Part shown: positions 43,597-51,822 of the stretch, one piece after another
Layout: the number at the start of each line of letters is the position of its first letter
How positions within the stretch are numbered: the first letter of the stretch is position 1
NCBI GenBank assembly: GCA_017460085.1
Contig: JAFUBQ010000020.1
Location: forward strand, 62,001 to 126,000
Source of the DNA: Alphaproteobacteria bacterium
Lineage (GTDB): Bacteria > Pseudomonadota > Alphaproteobacteria > RF32 > CAG-239
Reading direction: 5' to 3'
Length of the DNA: 64,000 nt
Made by a program: the position numbers and the translations under genes
The notes under the pieces: generated by a model
The model's input: the letters and a program-made list of their open reading frames with translations, nothing else
What the model was told of the DNA's origin: nothing
Databases searched by the model: none

Positions 43597-44052
43597 ATGG
43601 CTTCTTTGTTGCAAAATTCGTCATATAACCGCCGTCAAAGCCGCCGCCGCGCTGATGTTAATATCACTAATTTAATGGACGTGATGATGGTGCTTTTGGT
43701 GGTGTTTATGGTGGCTGCGCCGCTGATGACCTCTGGTATTCAGCTGAATTTACCGAAAGTGGGCGGCAAACAGCTGACCGGCAATGAAACATCTATAAAT
43801 ATCAGTGTTGACCAAGAAGGAAACTATTATATTGGTAAAAACATTGTGCCTGATGATGAAATATTGGCTAAAATTGAAGCCATTAAAGGTGAAAACAGCG
43901 AGCTAAGCGTTACCATTTCCGGTGATACCAACGTGGTTTATGGTAGGGTTATCGGCTTAATGGCCTTGCTTAAAGAAGCCGGATATCAGCGCGTGGGGCT
44001 AAAAACAGAATCGCGTGTAAGTGCAATACCTGCAAAAGATAAGAAAAAATAG
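43597..44052 (+). CDS. tolR: TolR, Tol-Pal subunit
   Basis: 151 residues. Single N-terminal helix with the channel Asp (NITNLMDVMMVLLVVFMV, where Asp of LMDVMM is the conserved proton-carrying residue), then a periplasmic domain with LPKVGGKQL, VDQEGNYYIG and a C-terminal VGLKTE. Starts one base after tolQ stops, as in the usual tolQRAB-pal order. Confidence 0.96.
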   Translation: MASLLQNSSYNRRQSRRRADVNITNLMDVMMVLLVVFMVAAPLMTSGIQLNLPKVGGKQLTGNETSINISVDQEGNYYIGKNIVPDDEILAKIEAIKGENSELSVTISGDTNVVYGRVIGLMALLKEAGYQRVGLKTESRVSAIPAKDKKK

Positions 44053-44060
44053 GCTCATTA

Positions 44061-45062
44061 ATGGACAAGAAATATCTGAAACAATCACTTCTTTTACACG
44101 GCATCGTTGCTCTAATGTTGCTGATTGATATGCCGCATTGGTGGCATCAGACGGATATTTCTATTGGCCAAACACCGATTATTGTTGATTTATCGGAAGT
44201 GCGCATTGATGAATTCACTAATTTACCGGCAAAAGCTGAATTTGGCGAGGAAGACCGGCAAGCAACAGTAGAAGAACATCCGGAAGTTCAGCAATATACC
44301 AGCGATGCCGAAGCTGGCGATTCGCCGCAAAAAGGTGATGATGAAGGCGTTGGTGATGCCGGAGAAAATGAATCTGAAGCTGAGGAAATTAAAGATGATT
44401 ATTTGGAACCGCCTGTTCCAGATAAAAAACCGGAACCGGCAAAAGAACCCAAACCAGACCCGAAGCCAGCACCGAAAGCACCGCCACGGCCGTCTATGAA
44501 GCCGAAAGCAAAACCGAAACCAAAGCCGACGCCGCAACCGAATAATGGTAAGAACAAGCAGCAAGAGCAAGCAAATGTTCGTTCTAATGCTTTGAAGAGC
44601 TTAATGCAAGAAATTGACAACAGCAAAAATTTGGAAGTCGGCGATAAAACGCAAAGCGCAATGATTAAGAACGGCACACAGGTTAAGCATATGGGGGTTG
44701 AAGGCGGCAATTCGAAAGGCTCATATTTGAACAGTTTAACCATTTCCGAAGCAGATGCTTTGGCCAGTTTGCTGCGTCAAAACTGGAACTTAGACCCTGG
44801 TGCAATGGGGCTGGAAAATCTGCAAGTTGAAATTATTGTCCGCTTAAATTCTGCCGGATTTATTGAAAAAGTTGAGTATGCGGATATGCATCGCTATAAT
44901 ACTGATTCGGCCTATCGCTCGGTTGCTGAAAGTGCGCACCGTGCAGTTATTGCAACACAATCGGCATTCCGTGAAATATTCGGCGTAAAATATGCAAATC
45001 GTTATGACTCATGGAAAACATTACGTTTGCACTTTGATCCTGTTAATAAAGGTATTAACTAG
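44061..45062 (+). CDS. tolA: TolA, envelope-spanning Tol-Pal protein
   Basis: 333 residues. N-terminal helix (SLLLHGIVALMLLIDM) contacts TolQR; residues 60-170 are an acidic/proline-lysine-rich spacer (PKPAPKAPPRPSMKPKAKPK); the C-terminal domain (about 235-333) carries LRQNWNLDPGAMGLENLQVE, typical of TolA domain III. tolB and pal do not follow: a recombinase gene on the other strand and an unrelated protein occupy the next 2 kb. A GGCGGT/ACCGCC hairpin and T-rich stretch at 45087 ends the transcript. Confidence 0.93.
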   Translation: MDKKYLKQSLLLHGIVALMLLIDMPHWWHQTDISIGQTPIIVDLSEVRIDEFTNLPAKAEFGEEDRQATVEEHPEVQQYTSDAEAGDSPQKGDDEGVGDAGENESEAEEIKDDYLEPPVPDKKPEPAKEPKPDPKPAPKAPPRPSMKPKAKPKPKPTPQPNNGKNKQQEQANVRSNALKSLMQEIDNSKNLEVGDKTQSAMIKNGTQVKHMGVEGGNSKGSYLNSLTISEADALASLLRQNWNLDPGAMGLENLQVEIIVRLNSAGFIEKVEYADMHRYNTDSAYRSVAESAHRAVIATQSAFREIFGVKYANRYDSWKTLRLHFDPVNKGIN

Positions 45063-45086
45063 ATTGAAAAGAATAATTATAGAATT

Positions 45087-45111
45087 GGCGGTTTATACCG
45101 CCATTTCTTTT
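45087..45111 (+). terminator. Rho-independent terminator after tolA
   Basis: GGCGGT-TTAT-ACCGCC stem-loop followed by ATTTCTTTT, 25 bases after the tolA stop. It also overlaps the stop codon of the recombinase on the other strand. Confidence 0.75.
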
Positions 45112-45689
45112 ATAAACTTGTAAAGTGTGGTGTAATCAACTTTTAACATTTTAGCAATTTGTTTCTTTTGAATGTTTTGTGATAGCAATGTTTTGATTAA
45201 ATCATCTTTACCCGATAATTTTGTTAATTTGTTTTTACTTCCTTTATTGCGACCGATATGTTTTCCCTCTGCTCTTAATCTGTCTAAACAGCGTTTTGTG
45301 CGTTGAGAAATTAAGTTTCTTTCTATTTCTGCCGATAATCCAAAGGCAAATGCTAACACTTTTGATTGAATATCACTTCCTAATTTATAATTATCTTTAA
45401 TAGTCCATACCTGACAACCGATATTCATACAATGATGTAATATACTCATTACTTGTAAAAGGTTGCGACCTAAACGACTTAATTCACTGGCAATTATAAT
45501 ATCATCTTGTTTTATCTTCTTTAATAATTTGCCGAGTTTGCGTTCATCTAAACTTTTTCTTGATGAAATTGTTTCTTCAATCCATTTATCTATGGTAATA
45601 TTATTATTTTTAGCAAACTGCTCTATCTCAAAATGTTGATTTTCATTGTTTTGCTTATCTGTTGAAGTTCTAATGTATCCATATATCAT
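45093..45689 (-). CDS. serine recombinase, DNA invertase/resolvase type
   Basis: 198 residues, full length for a small serine recombinase. The catalytic Ser9 sits in YIRTSTDKQ; ELSRLGRNLLQV is the arginine-bearing active-site helix; the E-helix (FAFGLSAEIERNLISQRTK, 19 residues) and a C-terminal HTH (KKQIAKMLKVDYTTLYKFIK, 20 residues) complete it. It resembles the Pin/Mpi master-invertase group that flips promoters, and resolvases of mobile elements. Promoter TTGACA-17-TATAAG at 45785 and an inverted repeat at 45690 lie directly upstream. It separates tolA from its missing partners. Confidence 0.93.
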   Translation of the reverse strand: MIYGYIRTSTDKQNNENQHFEIEQFAKNNNITIDKWIEETISSRKSLDERKLGKLLKKIKQDDIIIASELSRLGRNLLQVMSILHHCMNIGCQVWTIKDNYKLGSDIQSKVLAFAFGLSAEIERNLISQRTKRCLDRLRAEGKHIGRNKGSKNKLTKLSGKDDLIKTLLSQNIQKKQIAKMLKVDYTTLYKFIKEMAV

Positions 45690-45727
45690 ATCAAATCCTT
45701 TTCAAATATTTATCATAGGATTTTGAT
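45690..45727 (-). repeat. inverted repeat directly upstream of the recombinase start
   Basis: ATCAAATCCT (45690-45699) and AGGATTTTGAT (45717-45727) are inverted copies differing by one inserted base, 17 bases apart, abutting the recombinase ATG. It could be an operator or a crossover site for the recombinase. Confidence 0.6.
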
Positions 45728-45784
45728 TTTATGACCGATTAACAGGTTGAAAAATAAGGAACATTAAAAATCAATGTTAATTTA

Positions 45785-45813
45785 CTTATACCACATCAAC
45801 TAATTTTTGTCAA
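45785..45813 (-). promoter_or_regulatory. sigma70 promoter of the serine recombinase
   Basis: Minus strand TTGACA, 17 bases, TATAAG, about 95 bases before the ATG. Confidence 0.7.
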
Positions 45814-45918
45814 CAACTATTTAAATATTAGTCATTTTGCTGGTTTTAACTACCTTTTTAGTTATCCCCAAAAGACATTGTGAAAAATCGTTCAGTTTTT
45901 CGCAATATGGAGGATAAA

Positions 45919-47037
45919 ATGTCTATTAAATCTTTTGATGAATACTTTGAGGGATACAAAAATTATGATGATGGTGGCAAGTTAGACCAAGTCATTATTG
46001 CTGATGCTAAAAAAGTATTTGAAACACTTAAAACCCCAGAGGCAATTGAGCAATTTCACAAGGCTGATTATGAAACACAACAAAAAATGGTTAAAGGGCT
46101 TGATGAAGGACACTCTGGTTTCAGTTTTGCCTCTGTATGTTCTGTTGCTTATAAATATGCTTCATACAAGGCAACAGAAACACCATATACTTTTGATGAG
46201 TATTTTGCTGGATATAAAAATTATGATGACGGTGGCAAATTAGACCAAGTCATTATTGCTGATGCTAAAAAAGTGTATGAAACATTAAAAACACCAGAAG
46301 CAATAAACAAATTTTACAAAGCAAGTTTTGAAAAACAACAGGAAATGGTTAAAGGTCTTGATGATGGACACTCTGGTTTCAGTTTTTCGTGTGTATGTAA
46401 TAATGCTTATAAATATGCTACTTATGCCCAAAAATATGTGAAAGAAAACACTACACAAGAAAATACTCAAAAACAAAAAGATACACAAATTACAAAAGAT
46501 GATTTAATCAAAGCCTTGGATGGCGTTAAATATGATAAATCTGTTGTGTTAGATATGATGGATAAACACCCTGATATGGTTAAAACTTTGGTAGATGCGA
46601 AAGATAAGGAGGGAAAGCCTTTATTTGATGCGTTAGCAATTGATGATGTGTTGTTTAATTGTAAGGATACAATTGAGAGGAAGCCAGATGTTATAACAGC
46701 AACGTTAGATGACCCAAAAGCCATTGATTGGATTGCTGATTGGGAAAACAGAGGTGCTGCTTTGTGGAGGTTAAGTGGCGACCCATTAAGTTCAACAATT
46801 GAAAAAAATCCTCAAGCATTTGGTATCCAACCAAAAGATGAAGAAATTGTAAAAGAAAATAATGCAGGTAATGCAAATGACACTAAACTTGCCCATCTTA
46901 AAAAACTAATAGAATCAAGAAGAATGACAAAGGATATAAAACAGGGTATGGATAAATCGACACCGATAAAACAAGTTGATGCTAACGCTCCGTTTAATGT
47001 TGTAGCAACTAAAACATCAAAAACAAGTGAGCGTTAA
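45919..47037 (+). CDS. tandem-repeat protein with shared C-terminal TPIK/ANAPF tail
   Basis: 372 residues, no signal peptide. Two near-identical units of about 79 residues (SFDEYFEGYKNYDDGGKLDQ at 5 and TFDEYFAGYKNYDDGGKLDQ at 91) are followed by a Lys/Gln linker, a helical domain (LIKALDGVKYDKSVVLDMMD, 20 residues, then DWIADWENRGAALWRLSGD) that resembles ankyrin- or HEAT-like 'neighbourhood' repeats in other bacteria, and a basic tail with TPIKQVDANAPFNV (348-361). The same tail ends the gene at 51823. ATG 45919 follows GGAGG at 6 bases. Unknown function; accessory. Confidence 0.75.
   Translation: MSIKSFDEYFEGYKNYDDGGKLDQVIIADAKKVFETLKTPEAIEQFHKADYETQQKMVKGLDEGHSGFSFASVCSVAYKYASYKATETPYTFDEYFAGYKNYDDGGKLDQVIIADAKKVYETLKTPEAINKFYKASFEKQQEMVKGLDDGHSGFSFSCVCNNAYKYATYAQKYVKENTTQENTQKQKDTQITKDDLIKALDGVKYDKSVVLDMMDKHPDMVKTLVDAKDKEGKPLFDALAIDDVLFNCKDTIERKPDVITATLDDPKAIDWIADWENRGAALWRLSGDPLSSTIEKNPQAFGIQPKDEEIVKENNAGNANDTKLAHLKKLIESRRMTKDIKQGMDKSTPIKQVDANAPFNVVATKTSKTSER
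45931..46425 (+). repeat. recent tandem duplication inside the tail protein gene
   Basis: Units at 45931-46167 and 46189-46425 share roughly nine of ten bases over long stretches, with differences mainly in third codon positions, so the copy is young yet under coding constraint. Confidence 0.8.
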
Positions 47038-47178
47038 TTACACTTCCACCACTTCATATGTGCCGTTGTAATATTTTACAGCGGCATAATTATATTTATT
47101 GCTACTTAAATCAACCTACTAAAAGTAAAAGCGGATAATCAATATTTTTTTACATATCGGAAAAAATTGTAAATAAGC
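47038..47178 (-). other. intergenic stretch with a 25-residue protein remnant
   Basis: Minus strand: an open stretch between stops at about 47038-47115 encodes SNKYNYAAVKYYNGTYEVVEV, which reads like the end of a surface or phage protein but has no start. It lies next to the recombinase island and is probably a relic. Confidence 0.3.
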
Positions 47179-47348
47179 AAAAAAAGAAGAACCGTCTGAC
47201 CGTTAGTGTCTACACATTCATCTGAACCGCTTATGTTAAAGTGGGCACCATATAACCGAACCACGATTCGGACAGAGACAGTTCCCTAAAATGTTGTGTT
47301 GGCTCAGGATATTGGCGGTTCCAACGTATCAGACAGTCCCCCTCTATA
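47179..47348 (-). ncRNA. ssrS: 6S RNA candidate
   Basis: About 168-base transcript on the minus strand with 6S architecture. Closing stem: GGGGACTGTCTGA near the 5' end pairs with TCAGACGGTTCTT near the 3' end (13 pairs, several wobbles); a second stem pairs GAACCGC with GCGGTTC; between them is an open central region with CCTGAGCC, like the conserved part of E. coli 6S, and a terminal hairpin CCGAA-TCGTGG-TTCGG. The 3' end runs into seven T. 6S RNA binds the sigma70 holoenzyme and limits transcription in stationary phase. The match is structural; no covariance search was possible. Confidence 0.6.
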
Positions 47349-47355
47349 TATATGT

Positions 47356-47384
47356 ATCATACACCATTTTTTTATCTTTCTCAA
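47356..47384 (-). promoter_or_regulatory. sigma70 promoter of the 6S RNA candidate
   Basis: Minus strand: TTGAGA, 17 bases, TATGAT preceded by TG, 8-10 bases before the predicted 5' end of the RNA. Confidence 0.75.
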
Positions 47385-47541
47385 GCATTTTTTATTTCAT
47401 ATAATTTTTATTTACTATACCGCTTTCCATTTTCCATAAAAACTGCATCTGAATCGATTATTTGCTTTCCGGCGGCGTTTTTTGCACTCCAAATTCTATG
47501 CCCTGTATATTCTGTTAAGTAAAAATTTAATAAAGAAAGAA

Positions 47542-48177
47542 TCAAATTCTCTTATCCCGACAATGACAATAATTTGCAATCGGACATTGTTCGCACAGCG
47601 GTTTTTGTGCTTTGCATATATAACGCCCAAACAGCACCAGCCAATGATTAGTATTTTTAACCAATTCCGGCGGCAACACTTTCATCAAATCATTTTCCAC
47701 TTCCAGCGGTGTTTTACCTTGGCTGAAATCAAGCCGATGCGCAATCCGCATCACATGCGTATCCACCGCCAGTGTTGGCAAACCAAACCACACATTCAGC
47801 ACCACATTGGCGGTTTTGCGCCCCACTCCGGCAAGTGTGGTCAAAACATCACGCTGAGTTGGCACTTCGCCGTTAAAATCGTCAACCAACTGCCGACTCA
47901 GCGCCATAATATTTTTTGCTTTATTATTAAACAATCCGATTGTTTTAATATAGTCCTTGAGTTTTTCTTCTCCCAGTTCCAGCATTTTTTGCGGGGTATC
48001 GGCAATTTTAAACAAATCTGCCGTTGCTTTGTTCACACCTTTATCAGTGCTTTGCGCCGACAAAACAACCGCCACCAACAAAGTATAGAGATTATGAAAA
48101 TTCAGTTCGCATTGCGGATTAGGATTTTCGCGTTCAAAAATCCGCATAATTTCTATAATTTCCGCTTTATCCCGCAT
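47542..48177 (-). CDS. nth: endonuclease III
   Basis: 211 residues. DNA glycosylase/AP lyase for oxidised pyrimidines. The HhH motif LTTLAGVGRKTANVVLNVWF (20 residues) supplies the catalytic Lys, ALAVDTHVMRIAHRL the Asp, and the C-terminal [4Fe-4S] ligands are spaced C-x6-C-x2-C-x5-C (CKAQKPLCEQCPIANYC). ATG 48177 lies on the last base of the tsaD stop, so both are translated from one message. The long plus-strand frame over it is a shadow. Confidence 0.96.
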   Translation of the reverse strand: MRDKAEIIEIMRIFERENPNPQCELNFHNLYTLLVAVVLSAQSTDKGVNKATADLFKIADTPQKMLELGEEKLKDYIKTIGLFNNKAKNIMALSRQLVDDFNGEVPTQRDVLTTLAGVGRKTANVVLNVWFGLPTLAVDTHVMRIAHRLDFSQGKTPLEVENDLMKVLPPELVKNTNHWLVLFGRYICKAQKPLCEQCPIANYCHCRDKRI

Positions 48178-49253
48178 TATGCTTTCACCCCTCCGGCACC
48201 GGCTGCTTTAGGAGCATTTTCATCTAAAGGCCAGCGCGGCCGCGGTTTAAAATCTAAATCGTTGACCAAGCCCAAGCGATAGCGTTCCAAACCGGCCCAA
48301 GCCACCATCACGCCGTTATCAGTGCAAAAACGTATCGGCGGTGCGGCAAATTCTAAATTATACTTTTCAGCCAACTCTTTCAGCTTGCCGCGCAGATAAG
48401 TGTTTGAGGCAACTCCGCCTGAAACTACCACGTGTTGACCACTCGGATAATTTTGCTTAAAATATTTAATAGCCCGTTCTAATTTTTTCACCAAGCAATC
48501 GGTTGCCGTCATCTGAAAACATGCACAAATATCCGCCACATCTTGCTTTGGCAAAATAGCGTGGTCAATATTACCGTCATCAGTATATGATTCTATAATT
48601 TTGCGCACGGCGGTTTTTAAGCCGGAAAACGATAAATTGCAATCGCCGGAGCCAATCAGCGGCCGCGGCAGCGTGAAACGGCTGTCATCACCGGTAGCGG
48701 CCAATTTTTCAATCATCGGTCCTCCCGGATAGCCTAAGCCCAGCATTTTTGCCACCTTATCAAAAGCTTCACCGGCGGCATCATCAATTGTTGTTCCCAA
48801 ACGCTGATATTCGCCCACATTTTTCACCACCAATATTTGGCAATGTCCGCCGGAAACAAGTAGCAATAAATATGGAAATTCTATCGGATGCGCAATTCGC
48901 GCACATAAGGCATGCCCTTCTAAATGGTTCACCGCCACAAACGGCTTATTAAGCGCTAAGGCCAACGCTTTGGCCGTCATTGCACCAACCACCACGCCGC
49001 CGATAAGCCCCGGCCCGCACGATGCAGCAATAGCATCTACTTCTTTTAAGTCAACGTGCGCCCTTTGCAAACAAATATTCACAATTTCATCAACGTGTTC
49101 CAAATGCGCCCGTGCCGCAATTTCCGGCACAACACCGCCGTATTGCTTATGCTCTTCCTGTGACTGCAGTGCTTCACCCAAAATTTCTTTACTGTCGCTC
49201 ACAATGGCGGCACCGGTATCATCACAGCTGCTTTCTATACCTAAAACAATCAT
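48177..49253 (-). CDS. tsaD: tRNA threonylcarbamoyladenosine transferase TsaD
   Basis: 358 residues. Completes t6A37 with TsaB/TsaE using the product of TsaC (4195-5145). ASKHA ATPase fold: ESSCDDTGAAIV at the start, metal-binding HLEGH (His110, His114), SGGHCQIL, VSGGVASNTYL and the C-terminal DNGVMVAWAGLERY. Length is typical for the alphaproteobacterial form. First gene of a two-gene transcript with nth. Confidence 0.97.
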   Translation of the reverse strand: MIVLGIESSCDDTGAAIVSDSKEILGEALQSQEEHKQYGGVVPEIAARAHLEHVDEIVNICLQRAHVDLKEVDAIAASCGPGLIGGVVVGAMTAKALALALNKPFVAVNHLEGHALCARIAHPIEFPYLLLLVSGGHCQILVVKNVGEYQRLGTTIDDAAGEAFDKVAKMLGLGYPGGPMIEKLAATGDDSRFTLPRPLIGSGDCNLSFSGLKTAVRKIIESYTDDGNIDHAILPKQDVADICACFQMTATDCLVKKLERAIKYFKQNYPSGQHVVVSGGVASNTYLRGKLKELAEKYNLEFAAPPIRFCTDNGVMVAWAGLERYRLGLVNDLDFKPRPRWPLDENAPKAAGAGGVKA

Positions 49254-49354
49254 TTATTCACCTAAAACTCTTTAATTTTGCTTGCTGAACGCTTAACTTT
49301 TATTTATATATGAAGTATATTGTAATAAAATGTCAAGCAAAAGGATATTTAAAA

Positions 49355-50362
49355 ATGGAAAAAAATGCAGAACAACAAACCGAACCTGAAGAAAAAACAT
49401 CTTTGCTAAAACGCCTAAAACGTTGGTTGATGTGGCTTATTTTGGCACTTATTGCCGCCGGCGGATTTTATGCAGCCTATTTAGAAAAAGGAATTCCGCT
49501 GTTTGATGCCCCGCAGCAAATTGATGGAAAATTACAGCAAAATGGCGAACAGCAAGCAAGCTCAGAGCTTTCAATGCTCAAAAATAAAGTGGCAATATTA
49601 GAAGGACAAATCAAAATTTTAAGCAATGAAATAACTGTCATAAAAAACACTCCGGCAACCGATGAAAGTTTAGTTAAAAATATTGATGCCCGTTTGGCAC
49701 AAATTCAGCAAAACAACGCTGCGGCCATTGAGCAAATCACTCAGCAAATTAAAGCCGAGCAATCGGCAGATGCTCAAACAGCAAAACCAACCTCTCAGGA
49801 AGTTTTATTGGCATCAGGCGCTTTAATTGTGCGCGATATGGCCGAACAAGGCCTACCTTTTGCTTATGAAGCTGAAGTTTTGCAAATTTTAGCACAAGGC
49901 AATCCTCAAGCCGAACAATATGTTGCTCAAGCTCAAAAATTTGCAGCTTCCGGCTTAAAAGGCGCACCGGCTCTAATACGAGAATTTAACAATTTATATC
50001 CGACTTTAAATAATATGCCGACAATTAACACTGCGCCGAGTGTTGCCGAAACCGCAGAAGAACCGCAAACTTGGTATGCAAAAGTTTGGCAGTGGTTTAA
50101 AAATATTGCCATTCATCGGCAAAAAATGGCGCAACCGGAATTTAATAGCACTGAAGATGAAGTTTATCAGCAAGTTAATGCGGCACATTTTGCCGAAGCA
50201 CTCAACTTATTGAAAACCGATTCGCAATACACACGCATCAATTCGCCGGCCTTGGCTGAATGGCAGAAGCAAGCAACCGATTATGTTGAATTTGATGCCG
50301 CAATGCGTGCTTTAATTATGAATGCGCTGGCAAATATTCGCCTGCAGGAAATGCAACACTAA
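49355..50362 (+). CDS. mitofilin/Mic60-like inner-membrane coiled-coil protein
   Basis: 335 residues. A single hydrophobic helix (WLMWLILALIAAGGFYAAYL, about 26-45), a Gln/Lys-rich coiled coil at 70-145 (SMLKNKVAILEGQIKILSNE, 20 residues), and a C-terminal domain with LIVRDMAEQGLPFAYEAEVL (20 residues) and TINTAPSVAETAEEPQTWYA matching the alphaproteobacterial mitofilin family (COG4223), linked to membrane curvature. ATG 49355 follows AAGGA; an earlier start adds nothing meaningful. Its last base overlaps the next start (TAATG), so it is coupled to the ADP kinase. Confidence 0.75.
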   Translation: MEKNAEQQTEPEEKTSLLKRLKRWLMWLILALIAAGGFYAAYLEKGIPLFDAPQQIDGKLQQNGEQQASSELSMLKNKVAILEGQIKILSNEITVIKNTPATDESLVKNIDARLAQIQQNNAAAIEQITQQIKAEQSADAQTAKPTSQEVLLASGALIVRDMAEQGLPFAYEAEVLQILAQGNPQAEQYVAQAQKFAASGLKGAPALIREFNNLYPTLNNMPTINTAPSVAETAEEPQTWYAKVWQWFKNIAIHRQKMAQPEFNSTEDEVYQQVNAAHFAEALNLLKTDSQYTRINSPALAEWQKQATDYVEFDAAMRALIMNALANIRLQEMQH

Positions 50363-51756
50363 TGACCGATTTAGCGCAAATTTGGCAGCAATATTATAGC
50401 AATGTACCGGCGCAGTTGTCACAATCTGCTAATATCGGCACGGTAGCAACGGCATTTAATACCAATATAGATGCCGTGGTTAAAATCAGCGGAAAAAAGC
50501 TCAGCATTTTAGCTCAACAATTTGAACTAAAAAAAGAAGATATTGCCTCGGCGCAAACTTGCATTAACACCCCCAAAGATGCCATACGCGGCATTTGTAA
50601 GTGTTTTATAAACGGCATTGCCGAAGAATGGCTAATTGACAACATTGCCACCGCCGAATGGCTTAAAAAAAATCTTCCACACGACCGCTTGGCTATGGGC
50701 GGACAAGCCGGAATTATTGCTAATTTAGCGGCAGTTTTAGGCGTTCAGCACGTTATTGCACACACCGCTTCGCTCCCTCAAACTCAAGCGGTGCAATTTT
50801 TGCCATATGATAATCTTTTCAGTTTTGATGAACAAGGAAACTTGGCGCCGGCGCACCAAATCTACCGTCAAAAAGAAGCACCTCTCATTCATCAAATTAT
50901 CGAATTTGCCAAAGATGATGTTTTAATGCTGAACAACAAGACATACACTTGCCCGAAAGCTAACCGTTTTATTGCCACTTATGACCCAGCAAATTTAGCC
51001 TTGATGATGAATGATAGTTTTGTGCAACACATCAACCAAAACGGCTACGATTATCTCATTTTATCGGGTTTGCACAATTTAACGGCAAACACCGGCGGTT
51101 TAAAACGTATTGAAGCGGTTGTCGAACTTTTGCAACAATGGCGGCTCTCTTGCCCTAAAGGTTTAATTCATCTGGAAATGGCATCGACCCAAGACAAAAC
51201 AATACGCCGTGCCGTGGTGGAAAAAATTGCGCCGCTTGCCGATTCGCTGGGCTTAAATGACCGTGAAGCCTTAGATATTATAGAAGTGATTGATGCGCCG
51301 CATTTTGCAAAGATAAACCATAAGCAGCCAAGCGCCGCCGATTTGTTTGATATTCTGCTTAAAATAAAAAATATCACCCAAACACCGCGCATTCAATTGC
51401 ACATGTTTGGCCTCTATATAACTTTGCAAAATAAAGATTACCGCATATCAGCGCAGCAAAACCGCGCCGGCATGCTAACGGCGGCTGTTGTTGCCGCCTC
51501 TAAAGCCGGCTACGGCAAAATTGAAGAACCGGCTGATTTATTGTGGGTTTTGCAAAATCAAAACGGCAATTTTAATTTTACCGCTTTGCAAAATTTAAGC
51601 GCGCATTTAAGCGCGCCGCAACTTACCTCAACCGGTATTTTTGAAAATGAAAATTATACGCTTATCGCTACGCCGACACTTTTAATTAACAACCCTAAAA
51701 CCTTGGTCGGCATGGGCGACACCATCTCCGCCACCTCGCTCTTATGCGCTAGGTAA
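50362..51756 (+). CDS. ADP-dependent glucokinase/phosphofructokinase family protein
   Basis: 464 residues matching the ADP-specific sugar kinase family (PF04587), best known from archaea: AFNTNIDAVVK, GGQAGIIANLAAVL (the ribokinase-like cap-and-core start), LHNLTANTGGLKRIE, HLEMAST, and the catalytic GMGDTISAT with Asp453 as base. Such enzymes phosphorylate glucose or fructose-6-phosphate with ADP as donor. Which sugar is used cannot be told. Translation is coupled to the mitofilin-like gene by TAATG. Very unusual for an alphaproteobacterium. Confidence 0.82.
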   Translation: MTDLAQIWQQYYSNVPAQLSQSANIGTVATAFNTNIDAVVKISGKKLSILAQQFELKKEDIASAQTCINTPKDAIRGICKCFINGIAEEWLIDNIATAEWLKKNLPHDRLAMGGQAGIIANLAAVLGVQHVIAHTASLPQTQAVQFLPYDNLFSFDEQGNLAPAHQIYRQKEAPLIHQIIEFAKDDVLMLNNKTYTCPKANRFIATYDPANLALMMNDSFVQHINQNGYDYLILSGLHNLTANTGGLKRIEAVVELLQQWRLSCPKGLIHLEMASTQDKTIRRAVVEKIAPLADSLGLNDREALDIIEVIDAPHFAKINHKQPSAADLFDILLKIKNITQTPRIQLHMFGLYITLQNKDYRISAQQNRAGMLTAAVVAASKAGYGKIEEPADLLWVLQNQNGNFNFTALQNLSAHLSAPQLTSTGIFENENYTLIATPTLLINNPKTLVGMGDTISATSLLCAR

Positions 51757-51822
51757 ACCGCTAACATTTTTTGAGATACTTGTATCAAAAATCACTCTAA
51801 AGTATAAAATCTCTCACAAAAA

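Noticed and set aside
47482..48282. Plus-strand 266-codon frame
   Set aside because: It is antisense to nth and the end of tsaD, rich in His/Phe/Gln, and has no family resemblance.
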